From: Dendrocalamus latiflorus | Taxonomy: Eukaryota > Streptophyta > Magnoliopsida > Poales > Poaceae | Assembly: GCA_017311315.1 (NCBI GenBank) | Contig: CM029671.1 | Coordinates: forward strand, 23,682,565 to 23,746,564 | Length of the DNA stretch: 64,000 bases | Direction of reading: 5' to 3' | In this document: one piece after another, positions 1 to 10,506 of the stretch | Layout of the letters: the number at the start of each line of letters is the position of its first letter | Numbering within the stretch: position 1 is the stretch's first letter | Program-made: the position numbers and the translations under genes | Notes under the pieces: model-generated | The model's input: the letters and a program-made list of their open reading frames with translations, nothing else | Databases searched by the model: none | Told to the model about the DNA's origin: nothing

Positions 1-2
1 GA

Positions 3-1823
3 AGGTGGCTGCAGGAGTATTCAGTGATTCGTAAAAGGCCATTCAAGGTGAGGCATTCTTATGTGGAGCGGAGGTACACAGTTGTGTGCGAGAAGGAAAC
101 ATGTGAATGGAGGGTTTGTGCTAGGAAACAGAAGGACACGGGAAAGTTCAAGATCACAAGAATCGTTGGCCCACACACTTGTGCCGAAGCAGAGCTCAAA
201 CAGAAGCATCGGCAGTTGACCTCTACCATTATTGCGAAGTCACTGTGTCACATAGTAAAGGGAGAACCCAATATGAAGGTGAAGACACTTGCTGGGATTG
301 TTAAGGAGAAATTTGGATACGAGATAAGGTATGGAAAAGCATGGAGGGCAAAGCAACGCATCTGGAAGATGATATACGGGGACTGGGAAGATGGGTACTT
401 GCAGTTGCCAGCACTTTTCAATGCAATCAAAGCGGTAAATCCAGGCATGCATTATGAGTACGTCCCGAAACCAAACGAATGGACTCAAGATGGGATGCAG
501 ATATTCTTCCGTGCTTTCTGGTGCTTTGCTCAATCCATCGAGGCCTTTCGGCATTGTCGTCCCGTCTTCTCCATTGACGGTACGTTTCTTCTTGGCAAAT
601 ACCAGGGCACACTTCTGATAGCCATTTCGTGTGACGCAGACAACACGTTGGTTCCTTTGGCGTTTGCTTTGGTTGAGAGGGAGAACAAAGACAGCTGGGG
701 ATGGTTCTTGCGGCTCGTTCGGAGGCACGTGGTCGGCCCTGGTAGGGAGGTGGGTGTCATATCTGATAGACACCAGGGCATACTTGCTGCCGTACAAGAG
801 CAGATACCGGGGTATCCACCTTTGCACCACCGTTGGTGCACTCGGCATCTTGCCGAGAATCTACTCCGTAAGGATTGTAGGAAGGATAACTTTCCTCTGT
901 TCGAGGAGGTCGCTCGAATGCTTGAGGTCAAGTTATTCCAGGAGAAGTTGGAGCAGCTTAATACTGCAACAACCGCAGAAGGTAGACAGTGGTTGTCGGG
1001 ATTGATGAGAGACGTAGACAAATGGACAAGGGCTCATGACGATGGTGGCTGGAGGTACGAGTTTCAGACAAGCAATATGGCTGAATCCTTCAATAACTTG
1101 CTTAGGGGTATACGTGGTATGCCCGTCAATGCTATAGTATCATTCACCTTTTACAAGCTTGTTGCCTGGTTCAACGAAAGACACACACATGCAATGGCGC
1201 TACAGAGTAAACAAGAGAGATGGGCGCCAAAACCGAAGCGTCACCTTGAAAAGGCAAAGGCGAGGGCTGAGGCACATGAGGTACAGTGTTTTGACAACTC
1301 CACGGGCACTTACGAGGTTGTAGAAAGGGGTGGTACAACGACCGATGGAGAGCTCCGGCCGACGAGGAGGCATAAGGTTGTTCTTATTGATTTCTCATGC
1401 ACATGTGGTAAACCGAGGCAGTACCACTTTCCATGTTCTCATTACGTGGCAGCAGCGAGGCATCGCAACTTTGACTACGAGAGCAAGATACCTCAGGAGT
1501 TCAGTGTTGACAACCTTGTGCTTACGTGGTCTCCCCGTTTCGAGCCTTATCGGGATGAGGGAGAGTGGCCACCGTACACCGGGCCCAAATACATTGCGGA
1601 TACGGGTAGCCGTTGGAACAAACGTGGAACCAGGAAAAGGACGAGACACAAGATGGTTATAGATCAGCTTCAAGGAACAACGAGGCGAGGGAGAGCAACC
1701 CCCTTTCTTACTAACCCCGAGCAGAACCAATGTAGCAGATGTGGTAGACTTGGCCACAATTCACGCACATGCCATTGGCCACTTAGTCAGGTGCGAGTGT
1801 GTGTTATTCGTTATGTTTCATAG
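3..1823 (+). CDS. MURA-type MULE transposase, 5' partial
   Basis: Transposase that would cut and join the element ends in the nucleus. The reading frame is open through the left edge, so the N-terminus is missing. Numbering from base 24, the N-terminal part (about 1-70) resembles the MuDR DNA-binding domain. The DDE core follows: D185 in the FSIDGTFLLG motif, D248 in ISDRHQG, and E354 in NMAESFNNLL. A C-x2-H pair lies between the second and third acidic residues (WCTRH). A SWIM zinc finger is at C459, C461, C471 and H473, and a CCHC knuckle at C570, C573, H578 and C583. The frame has no internal stop, so the protein may be functional. A good donor (CAG/GTGCGA at about 1791) precedes the stop, so splicing into the downstream PMD exons is possible. 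FAR1/FRS host factors share this architecture, but the neighbours favour a transposon. Confidence 0.9.
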   Translation, partial: RWLQEYSVIRKRPFKVRHSYVERRYTVVCEKETCEWRVCARKQKDTGKFKITRIVGPHTCAEAELKQKHRQLTSTIIAKSLCHIVKGEPNMKVKTLAGIVKEKFGYEIRYGKAWRAKQRIWKMIYGDWEDGYLQLPALFNAIKAVNPGMHYEYVPKPNEWTQDGMQIFFRAFWCFAQSIEAFRHCRPVFSIDGTFLLGKYQGTLLIAISCDADNTLVPLAFALVERENKDSWGWFLRLVRRHVVGPGREVGVISDRHQGILAAVQEQIPGYPPLHHRWCTRHLAENLLRKDCRKDNFPLFEEVARMLEVKLFQEKLEQLNTATTAEGRQWLSGLMRDVDKWTRAHDDGGWRYEFQTSNMAESFNNLLRGIRGMPVNAIVSFTFYKLVAWFNERHTHAMALQSKQERWAPKPKRHLEKAKARAEAHEVQCFDNSTGTYEVVERGGTTTDGELRPTRRHKVVLIDFSCTCGKPRQYHFPCSHYVAAARHRNFDYESKIPQEFSVDNLVLTWSPRFEPYRDEGEWPPYTGPKYIADTGSRWNKRGTRKRTRHKMVIDQLQGTTRRGRATPFLTNPEQNQCSRCGRLGHNSRTCHWPLSQVRVCVIRYVS

Positions 1824-1953
1824 TTCGTCTAGTTATTTTTTCATATGTAATTTGCTATGTTTCTTATTTAATTTCTTATTCTTTCCATATTTTATGCATG
1901 TTCAATTTTTTGTTTACTTGTATGTTGGACTGACAAATTCAATTTTTTTGTAG

Positions 1954-4420
1954 GATGGCGCAATTCCACCTGCTAGACCAGTACTACGAGGAGAGCCACC
2001 GAGGACGGCTCACCGCGGAGGGGGGGTATTGCCTTCATCACTTCCTGTACAGTTTGAGTTTATATTGATGCATTAACTACATAAATTGGTCTATTCTATA
2101 CAGGAGCTGCCCATCCTTCGTCCTCGAACCCATGACGGGTTCCTGGACATGCGGTACGACGAGAGGTACACTCCCTTCCTGGAGAGGGCTGACCTAGACG
2201 CCATCTCTTACCAGGTTCGCCGTGGGTTGCCCACCTTGAACCCCCCGGCCATCACTGCACTGATTGACAGGTATTCTCCTAAACCATTGCTCCACTTGCA
2301 TGTTCATTGTTGGTCGGCTATGTGCGCCTCAAATTCTCTAACATGTAGTCCTCTTTTTTGTATCATGTAGGTGGAGGCCGGAGACTCACAGCTTCCACCT
2401 CCCTTTCGGTGAGATGACTATTACGCTCCAGGACACTCAGAAGATACTTGGTGTCGCCATTCACGGCCGTCCAGTGATCGGACCGTGCGTGCCTGCTGGT
2501 TGGAGAGCCCGAGTAGAGGCCTTCCTCGGGACAGAGCTTCCTGCTGAGGCAGTCCATCGCAGTTCTGCAGTTATGATCACATGGCTCCAGCAGACTTTCG
2601 CAGAGTGTCCTGCACACGCGGACGAGCAGACCGTTGCCTACTACTGCAGGTAGGGGTGGATATCGAGCCAACTCATCGTACAAATCGAGCTTTTTGATTA
2701 AATTGACATAGTTTGATTTAATATCATTTCACATATAATTGCAGGGCATGGATCCTGAACTTGTTTGGCTGCGTTCTCTTCCCCGACGGAACGGGGGATA
2801 GCGCGTCGTGGATGTACATCCACTGCCTCACCGACTGGGACACGGCGGGACAGTACAGCTGGGCTTCCGGGGTGTTGGCGTTCCTTTACCGCCACCTCTG
2901 CGAGGCGTGTCGTCGGAGTTCGCCGAACGCGACAGTAGGTGGTTGCCTCTACCTCCTCCAGCTGTGGATGTGGTGTCGTCTACCAGTTGGTCGTCCCACA
3001 GTTTCGCCTCCTCGTCCGTGGTTCGCAGAGGTTCCTCCTCGTCGACGTCCGACACTTGCATATCTTTGGGACCAGGTCTCAGTGCCCTTCGCCCGGACGA
3101 AGAGGGCCTACCTAGAGTACACGAATGAGCTAGATGCGCTCACGGCCTCCAGTGTAAGTGAATTCCATTTGGTTTCGTGATTTTCATTTGTTAGTATATG
3201 ACCTTAAACGTTAAATTGTTTCAATGCAGGTTAAGTGGGAGCCGTACGCCGAGCCGGAGGTGGAGGCCATTCAGTTCAGCGCACTATGCAGCATAGACGA
3301 GGCCCTCTACAGGAAGAGGTGCCCTCTTATCTGTTTCTATGCTGTTGAGTATCACCTGCCACATAGAGTTGCACGCCAGTTTGGTATGAGGCGGATGTGG
3401 CCAGTAGCGCAGTTCTCCACGTCTGTGGCCTTGCACAAGTAAGTGGCATGCAATTTCAATTCTAACCTTGGAATCCAATTGCACAGAGCTTTTTCTATTT
3501 TTAACGTTTGGTTTACGTGACATGCAGATTTGATCGTCGGCGACAGAAGAAGGTCACAGATTTCGAGCAGCACCACCACGTGTACGTTGAGGAGTGGGCA
3601 CACTTTCAGGACCACGTGGACGACAACGACGAGCCGCACAGCAACGAGAACTTCCGGCGGTACCAAGTTTGGTACTAGCGTGCGACGCGGTCCAAGCTTA
3701 AGGGCCAATGGACTCAGGATGACTACGCCGACATTGCGTCCTCGGGCGACGAAGACACGCCGTACGACCAGTCGACTCGCCTTGGGACGCAGGTGGAGAC
3801 GGCACCAGTCCTGGACCGTGTGGTAATGTTCAATCTCATTGCTTATTTTCCAATAGATATAAATATCACTACATATAGTAAATTATCCATTCTTTTGCTT
3901 GTTTGCAGGGAAACACCCTGAAGCAGTCCGTACAGGACATAGAGCATTTCTCCAGGACAGTCGGCGACGCCCGGACGCTTACCTTCCTAGAGGTATGCTT
4001 CGACAAAGCCACTTACAAAATTAGTACATAATATCTTCGTATCTTGTTGGTTAACAAAATGTTGGATGACAGAGGCTAGCAGGTCGGCTACGTCGTGCGG
4101 CTAGTCGTTGTGGGTGCAGCACCGGCGCGAGGAGAGACGTAGACGTGCCTACGACACGACTTTCAGACCCGACGCGGCGAGGGTCTTACACGGCACAGAG
4201 CTCATCCCACACGAGCGACACTTTCCCTGACGAGGGGGGTGAGGACGACGACGAGGTGGAGCAGCAGACTTACGATGAGATAGGCCCGTCTCAGCTCGTA
4301 GGCGCTCCTGAGACTCAGCCTTCACAGCCTGTACCACGCAGACGCCGCCGGGAGCCTAGCCGTTACACTCCAGGCACCGACGCCCTTGGTAAGGGTAAGG
4401 GTAAGGCTAGGAGGCAGTGA
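1954..4420 (+). CDS. Plant mobile domain (PMD/aminotransferase-like) protein, 8 exons, one in-frame stop
   Basis: Proposed exons are 1954-2046, 2104-2270, 2371-2649, 2745-3153, 3230-3438, 3528-3822, 3909-3992 and 4073-4420. Every junction from the second exon on has GT/AG ends and keeps phase. The protein shows PMD hallmarks: ELPILRPRTHDGF, the DRWRPETHSFHLP junction, GEMTITLQD, a WILNLFGCVLFPD segment and a WMWCRLPVGRP stretch. PMD proteins (MAIL/MAIN relatives, PP7-long-form) act in nuclear silencing and genome stability, and transposons have repeatedly taken up the domain. A TAG at 3676-3678 interrupts the acidic C-terminal region after the PMD core, while the frame stays open after it to 4420. 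The C-terminus is low-complexity (RRRRR, GKGKGKARRQ). In the first exon the frame that splices in phase differs from the ATG frame at 1955, which reads more like a PMD start. Either this exon is fused to the transposase or there is a one-base slip in the G run near 2024-2030. Confidence 0.75.
3676..3678 (+). other. In-frame TAG stop inside PMD exon 6
   Basis: The codon follows YQVWY. The same frame continues with basic and acidic residues for another 48 codons to the donor at 3823 and then through two more exons. This suggests a recent nonsense change rather than a natural end. Confidence 0.7.
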
Positions 4421-4865
4421 TATTTATGTGTAGGCTTGTGGGTCGTGTTGTAATGAGCTACTTGTTTGTATGTATGTGTATATGTTATATTCATGTGATA
4501 TTTGTGTTCGAATCCGTAGTCTGTACTTTGTTGTTCTATAATTCCTGCAATGAATTTATGTTTACTGCAAACGACTGCAAATGATACGAACTATGAATTT
4601 TTTACTTATGAATTTATGCTTCCTGAAAAAGCACAATCGGCTGAAAAGGCAAACGACCTAAAATAAAACAGCTTTGCCCAGTCACAACACGAAACAACAC
4701 ATAGATTGCACGTACATAAAATATAGCAAGTACTACAACCATCAACACAGCAACGACGGTAAACATGGAGGGTACCAAAAAATGGCAACACAACCAAGTA
4801 CTACAGCCATCAACACATCAACGAACACAACAACTAAAACACAACACAACCATACACCTTCTTAC

Positions 4866-5493
4866 CTACATGCCAAACGAGCCTCGTGGCACCCACATGG
4901 AGAAATGCTGAGGGGGTCGCCTCGGACGTGGTTGTCCATCGTGGTAGTGGCATGCACATATGCAGCTCGGGTTCGCGCAGCAACATGTGGGATCATAAGA
5001 GCTTCCTATATTCACGACCTCCTCGTTGCCCCTCTCGCGTTGCATCTGTTCGCGGAGGTCGTTGTTCTCCTCAGTGAGATTCTCCATTCGGTACTCCAAG
5101 TCCCATATTCGAGCCCATAATGTACCCACATAACGATCAACATACCGTTCGTGAGGAGGGTCGATCCAGTGGGAGAAGTCGCATTTGGCCATCTGCACAA
5201 AAAATGACGGTAAACTTCGAGGGTCCATAAGCAATACAAAATGTAACATTACTAATTTGTACCCCGGAGCGTGAGCATCGGAAGAAACGTCGCCCGCCGT
5301 CGTTCGGGGAATCCAAGATCTGGACGACCGCGTACTCATTGTGTCTGCATTTCGGCCACGGTGGTTGAGCACGCCGGCTTAGTATCAATCGGTACTGCGG
5401 ACCGAACATATTCCTCGTTTCTAAGGGAATGTCGTCCTTCGGTGACCCAAATCCCACTGGCCCCTCGACTTCAGACATGGTATGTTTCACCAC
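4866..5493 (-). CDS. GRF-type zinc finger protein A
   Basis: Two exons on the minus strand: 5493-5263 and 5192-4866. The intron is GT-AG and joins in phase, giving about 185 residues (180 if the second ATG at 5478 is used). The GRF finger is built across the junction: PKCRHNEYA and RRFFRC come from exon 1 and the CDFSHWID part from exon 2, which supports the splice. GRF fingers bind single-stranded or branched DNA in NEIL3, APE2 and TOP3A. Short plant GRF proteins are common next to transposons. After the finger comes a coiled-coil-like stretch (LEYRMENLTEENNDLREQMQ), then a Cys-rich tail (CCCANPSCICACH). The gene converges on the PMD gene and diverges from GRF gene B. Its role in the element is unknown. 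Confidence 0.7.
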
Positions 5494-5593
5494 GAAAGAG
5501 AGGGTACTACTTTGTTCGATTCACAATGTCATGGGACCCCAACCCTGCTACTTATAGCCAACGGGGCAGCTTAATGCAGTGACCACCAAAAAA

Positions 5594-5782
5594 AGAGGCT
5601 TTTGCTCAGGGACATGACAACACGCCCCTGCTTTGCTCAGGGACATGACACAAGAGGTCAGCTTTTGCTCAGTGAGATGACAAAAGAGGGCAGCTTTGCT
5701 CAGTGACATGACAAAAGAGTTCAGATTTTGCTCAGTGACATGACAAAACGAGGCAGCATATGCCAGCTTTGCGCAGTGACGG
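5594..5782. repeat. Tandem repeat array, unit about 35-40 bp
   Basis: About five degenerate copies of a unit containing GCTCAGTGACATGACAAAAG and a short AG-rich linker. It lies in the divergent spacer between the two GRF genes. Confidence 0.8.
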
Positions 5783-5785
5783 AGT

Positions 5786-5935
5786 AGGCCTTTAGCCTGT
5801 ACACATATAGGGCGTAGGTCTTTAGCCTTTACAGGAGTAGGCCTGTACACATATAGGGGCGTAGGTCTTTACCCTTTACAGGAGTAGGCCTGTAGGCCTG
5901 TACACATATAGGGGCGTAGGTCTTTAGCTTTCTAG
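5786..5935. repeat. Second tandem repeat array, unit about 45 bp
   Basis: About three copies of a unit containing GTAGGCCTGTACACATATAG and GTAGGTCTTTAGCC. It directly follows the first array in the same divergent spacer. Confidence 0.8.
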
Positions 5936-6165
5936 GCTTTGAATGGTCCAATCTCTGAAAAGGCTACACTGGAATTACGAGACTATAGTCTCTGAAAAGC
6001 CTACATAGGGCCATTTATTGCTACACTGGAATCCAGGAAAAGCGAAAATATCCTCTCCATGGACTATGCCCACTGCACCAGATAACCTGCCTACATAAAG
6101 GCCTCCCTCCTATGTCTTCCATACCACATCTCCTCCCCAAGGCATCACAATACTACTACACAACA

Positions 6166-6775
6166 ATGTCTTCCTGGAGGTCCGACCCATTTGGAGTGCC
6201 GGAGTGGCATGAGCGCCCGAAGTGCCATTGCGGCTTTAGGACGATGTTGGGAGTCTGGACTGATCGAGTACAACGAGCCAAATACGGCCGTAGGTTCTTC
6301 AAATGTCCTGACCTGGATGACGACTTCGTGGTAACGACCACAACTAAATCATTTGTTTCTCGTTATCTTTTTTCAACTTGATCGATGACATCTACCACGC
6401 CACACATAGGCTTGCAGGTTCATCGAATGGGTGGATCGGGTGTCGCCGGCATGGCCAAATAACCGGGCAGTGGAGGTGGAAAACAAAGCACAATACTTTG
6501 TCAAGATGACTCAGGCTCGCGAGGTGGAACGACAGATGCGGCTTGACCAAGAGCGTCGCGTGAGGGTGGACCAAATCCGTCTGAAGGGCAAGGAGGATGA
6601 GCTGCAAAGGAGGCGGGAGCAGTTAAGTCTGCGTGAAGCTGCCATCAAGCGTCAGGAAGAGGAGCTTCAAGCTCGGGAGGCAGCTCTCAAGACCAAGAGT
6701 GACAGGAAGAAGGATGCAGCGGAGCCATCTTCAGGGCGTGACAAAAAGGGGAAACAACCACGCTACACCCAATAG
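6166..6775 (+). CDS. GRF-type zinc finger protein B with charged coiled coil
   Basis: Two exons, 6166-6330 and 6410-6775, joined in phase across a GT-AG intron, give about 176 residues. An upstream in-frame ATG at 6112 also exists. I prefer 6166 because it gives a compact start (MSSWRSDPFG) directly before the finger. The GRF signature is split by the intron as in gene A: PKCHCG and RRFFKCPD in exon 1, ACRFIEWVDR in exon 2. The remainder is a long Arg/Glu/Gln-rich helix (about residues 80-155), probably a coiled coil, then a Lys-rich end. The conserved intron position shows the two GRF genes are related. Proposed role: accessory DNA-binding protein of the MULE, or captured host gene. Confidence 0.75.
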
Positions 6776-7330
6776 ACAAAATGTAATAGACCCAGCAAGT
6801 TATTTTCCCTAAGGCATGCATGTTAGGACTAGTGGTGGAATTCTGAACATTAGAAGTACAGAGTTGCACACATGCCACATGCCTGCCATGTCAAAATATC
6901 ACTCACCTTTGAAATATCACTTACCACTATATGCATCGATATTTCTACGCTCAATCCTTCGGCAAAAAAATTTAGCTTAATTTGGTTTGCATGTCCAACC
7001 TGCAATGAACATAAATTTTTATTACGACTTCATCAGATTCGTTCCCATATTACAACTACAAAATAACAAACCTTGCAAAAACCACGGGAATCAAATCTTA
7101 AAAGACACTTACCATTTTATATATCACCGTTCTACGCACAATCGTTCCTAAAAAAATTACCATATTTTTTTATGCATCTACAACGAGCCAATCAACATAA
7201 ACTTGTTTTACAATTTTTTCAAATTGTTTTGTAATTCACAACTACAAAATTAACAAAACTTATAATCATTACAGTTCAAATTAACAAAATACAACTAGTA
7301 ATTTTTTTTGCGACAACGTAAAACCTGATC
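6776..7330. other. A/T-rich spacer, no gene seen
   Basis: Low-complexity A/T-rich sequence downstream of GRF gene B with no coding signal or clear repeat boundary. Confidence 0.6.
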
Positions 7331-7339
7331 GGTGCAAAC

Positions 7340-7600
7340 CCTAGACGCCGAGTGTCTGCAGACGTGGCAGGGAGCTCGGCGCCACGTGGCAGGCATCTCG
7401 GCGCCACGACCCACGGCTCCGAGCTCGGCGCCACGACCCACGGCTCCGAGCTCGGAGCCACGATCCACGGCGCCGAGGTGCTGCCACGTCAGCGCCACGC
7501 AGGCCACCAGGCTGGAGCGGGCCTGCGACCTCGGAGCCATGGACCACGGCGCCGAGACGTGTTACCTCGGCGCCGTGGGTCACGGCTCCGACCCCCTGGG
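7340..7600. repeat. GC-rich direct and inverted repeat cluster (MULE subterminal region)
   Basis: Repeated words such as CTCGGCGCCACG, CCCACGGCTCCGAG and GCCACGTGGCAG occur many times in both orientations. They form overlapping palindromes about 27 bp apart. The block is flanked by A/T-rich DNA on both sides and sits at the right end of the gene-carrying MULE. Confidence 0.7.
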
Positions 7601-7924
7601 TCCAAAAACGGAATTAAAACCACCAGGGGTCTAAATGTGAATATTTTTCAAAAAAAGGGTTTAAATACAAAAAATTCGGCCGTTAATACCTTACTAGGCC
7701 GTGTCTGGACAGCGAAACCCGGCCCGAGACCTGCCAGTCCTACTCTCCAGATAAAAAAAATTAGAACAGAAAAATCGCCAAGAGGGCAGAACCACCTCCC
7801 GCCTTAGATCTAGCTTCGAGATTCGTGCCTCCAAACAGGTGCACCACCGTTTCCCGCTTTCCCCTCGATCATTCGCCGCTGCCGCCGGAGGCCCGTTGCA
7901 GCGTCGCATCTTGTCCCCATCATT

Positions 7925-8465
7925 ACTCTCCCTCCCTCTTGGCCTCGTCTCGCGGACGACCTCCGCCTCGGAGCCGCCTCCTAGGCAGCGGACAGCGGCG
8001 GAGCCGAGCCCTCCGCGACTCTCTCCCCTCCCGACCTCCACCGTTCTCCAGGTACATGCTCCCACCCACTCCGCTCCGCCCCGCCCCGCACGCGTGTTGT
8101 TCGACCAATCGCCCGACCCACCGTCCGCGTGCATCGTCCTGCCCTGCAAAGCCGCCCCGCTTCTGTTTCACTTGTTACCCTCGGCGGACTTACCCGTGTG
8201 GCGGTGTGTTGCCATTTGGCCATCAGTGCGAGTGCTCCAAGCACCGCCTGCAACACGAATAGGTCCAGTGGGAGTATGATGCCTTGAACTCTGACATCCC
8301 CAATTCACCTTAGATGTATGCATGCGTCAGTTAGTAGTTGGAATATGTACATTGTACATTTGTCAGTTATCTTTTAAGATCGAAATGTGGTTGGGCTTGA
8401 TCAATAGTTTATAACTGTACAATTTTTTCTCCACGTGTGATCTAGCCTATATTGGCAAAGGAGGT
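7925..8465 (+). pseudogene. Duplicated 5' region of the TMEM230-like gene (block A, copy 1)
   Basis: This stretch matches 17773-18325 almost base for base, apart from scattered substitutions and small indels. It covers the GC-rich non-coding first exon, its donor (TCTCCAG/GTAC at about 8050) and the start of intron 1. No TMEM230 coding exon follows, so it is a promoter and leader duplicate without its body. About 120 bp of further plausible leader sequence (7809-7925) is present here but absent from copy 2. Confidence 0.75.
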
Positions 8466-9937
8466 TAAAAATGGATCCGCGGCGTCGAAACGGGGTATTT
8501 TTGGATTTTAAGGTTTCGGATGAACAATGTTTGCTACAGCGATGAACAGCGTCGGGCCAGTCCGGAGTGAACAATGCGGCCCACAACGATTTTAAACCGA
8601 ATCGGCTAAACGGGCTGGCCTGCCTTGGCCCAACACGCTCACGCGGCCGAACGGCCCACCTGCGCAATCGGCCTCGTCCTATCAGGCACATTCGATCGGT
8701 TGAGTGGACGACGACGATGCAGCCTCTGATCTGACTGGTCCGATCAGCCACGGCGCATGGACGGCCACGATGCACGCGCAGCCACGATGCGGCCATGTCG
8801 CCCCCAAGGTCTTCTTCCAGCTTCACCACCTAATGAAAAACAGAGAGCGGCGGCTCTCCGCGATTCAGCTTTGACAAAGCACACCAGCAGAAGTCCATTT
8901 TTGGGCTTTACGAGGTGGGAGTATAGGCAGCGGCAGCTGACGGTAGGAGAGAAGGTAGTGGTTTCCATGGTGGCTTAGGGCTCCACCAGTGGTTCTTCGG
9001 TGAGATTGGGGATTGTTTGGCCATTTGTTGGGCATAGTGTTCATAGTGGTAGCATTGGTTTTGGTCGGGAAAAGTTTGATTGGGCTATCCACGGTGAGGG
9101 TGCTCTGGTCGGCGATGGTCTTCGTCGGCAGGGTTCTAGGGAAATGCTCATGCTCGAGCAAGTTCACTAGCCTGATCAAGAGACAAAGAAGACTCTGTTA
9201 GCAAATGAAATCAAGCTTTAATCGAGAAACAAAAGAGATTGAGTTTAAGACTCACCGGGCTCAGGGGAGATTGACGGCGGTGCTGTGGTGAGCGAGAGTT
9301 GAATTAGGTGGTTTTTGTGTGAAGATGGGAGTGGCGCAGGGCTCTCTGCAATGGCAATTGAGTTTTAAAGACGAATTGAGGCTTTGGGAGTAGTGGTATG
9401 GTTCGGGCGGCTCTAGCGTGTGGAGGGGACAGGCAGTGAGAGCCTTGCCGGGGTGAGGGAGAGCAGGGGAGGTGGCACTGGTATCTCTGCAAGAGTTGAC
9501 GAGCGTAAACGCAAATGGTACGGTGGGAGTGCCACGTTGACCAGGAGAGGTGGTGAGCTGCGGCGAGAGCGAGCGAGCGAGCCAGACAGTGCACGAAGCG
9601 AGGGAGAGGGCAGAGGATTGAACGACTGGCTGGTGGAGCCACGTCGTCCGCTCAGAATAGGGCATGTGTGAACGGGAGAGGGTGCGCGGCCGCAACTTCA
9701 AGCGGCGACAGCCAAGTGTGTGAAACCAGGAACGGGGAGGCGGTGACGAAGGCGGCTTCGCTAGAGGCGCCAACGGGAGGAGGAAGACGGGGAGGCAAAA
9801 GAGGAAAAGGCGGAAACTCAAGGAGAATTGTCAAATTGGGAAGAAATTGAGAACTCAAATGAAGATCCAAAAGAATTCAAAACTTTTGAATTTTAAGTGT
9901 CTAAAATATAGGTGTGGCAGTCCGGGATCAAGCCATT
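8466..9937. other. Unassigned region
   Basis: Mixed-composition sequence. Long open frames on both strands (for example 9261-9821) are proline/serine- or arginine-rich and resemble no family I recognise. No convincing exon structure or element ends were found. Confidence 0.4.
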
Positions 9938-10190
9938 CCCCTGCATGCAAAAGCCGAAAGAGCCGAGTCAGTGCGCCATACGTTGGCTTCCTTTCGGAAC
10001 TGTACGCTAAATAACGTCGACGCATGACAGCCACCAAGCAGTACCAGGCACCACGTACACCGACCGGTTTCGGTTGCCTCCGCACTACGGTCCACCTAGT
10101 CTGCGCGGCGGCATCTGATGAATTAAACCGGATGCCAACAGGAACGCACTCTGAGTGCAAATGCTATTGGAAGGAGCAGCGATCATGAGT
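9938..10190. repeat. Duplicated block B, copy 1 (MITE-free)
   Basis: Matches 16363-16925 in the same orientation. Copy 2 additionally contains a 243-bp MITE, about 50 bp near 16750-16800, and about 21 bp near 16885-16905. This copy lies just beyond the 3' end of the cysteine protease gene. Confidence 0.8.
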
Positions 10191-10506
10191 GCGTGCATTC
10201 CTCTGAATGCGATCGGTGTCGAGGGCAAACAGGCAGGCCAGCGGAGAGCACATGGGTCGTGTGACCGGATACTGACGTGGCTCGAATTGGCGTGACTTGT
10301 AAGCGTGTTTTGCAGTCCTATAGTATGAACTTGAAAGATCGTTCTCCTTGACGACAACAACGTACACAGCGATACAGTTTATTTCAGCCTGTTCTGTTCT
10401 CCAAGCTGACGCCTGGGACTTGCACACATGCACGCGCAGGAAGTAGTAGTGTAATATAGTAGTAACTTGGTGTCCGTACAAGCGGGCGTGCATGTACGGC
10501 GCTTGC

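Larger units (their letters stand above)
1..7690 (+). mobile_element. Large Mutator-like element (MULE) with four cargo/transposition genes, left end outside window
   Basis: I infer one composite element because a MULE transposase, a plant-mobile-domain gene and two GRF zinc-finger genes sit together without any host gene between them. The block closes with a GC-rich palindromic region (about 7340-7600) followed by an A/T-rich edge near 7620-7690, which resembles the subterminal structure of grass MULEs. PMD genes are known passengers of plant transposons. The left terminal inverted repeat lies outside the window, so neither the repeat pair nor the 9-bp target duplication can be checked. The right boundary is approximate. 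The alternative is several nested elements. Confidence 0.5.

Noticed and set aside
5594..5935. Short regularly repeated units resembling a CRISPR array
   Set aside because: The units abut as degenerate tandem repeats without unique spacers, and the DNA is plant nuclear.
7825..8279. 145-codon proline-rich open frames
   Set aside because: They cover the duplicated non-coding leader of the TMEM230-like gene. The matching frames in copy 2 differ through indels, so they are not conserved proteins.
9261..9821. 186-codon minus-strand frame with a hydrophobic start
   Set aside because: It looks superficially like a secreted protein, but lacks any family motif, and opposite-strand frames are equally open.
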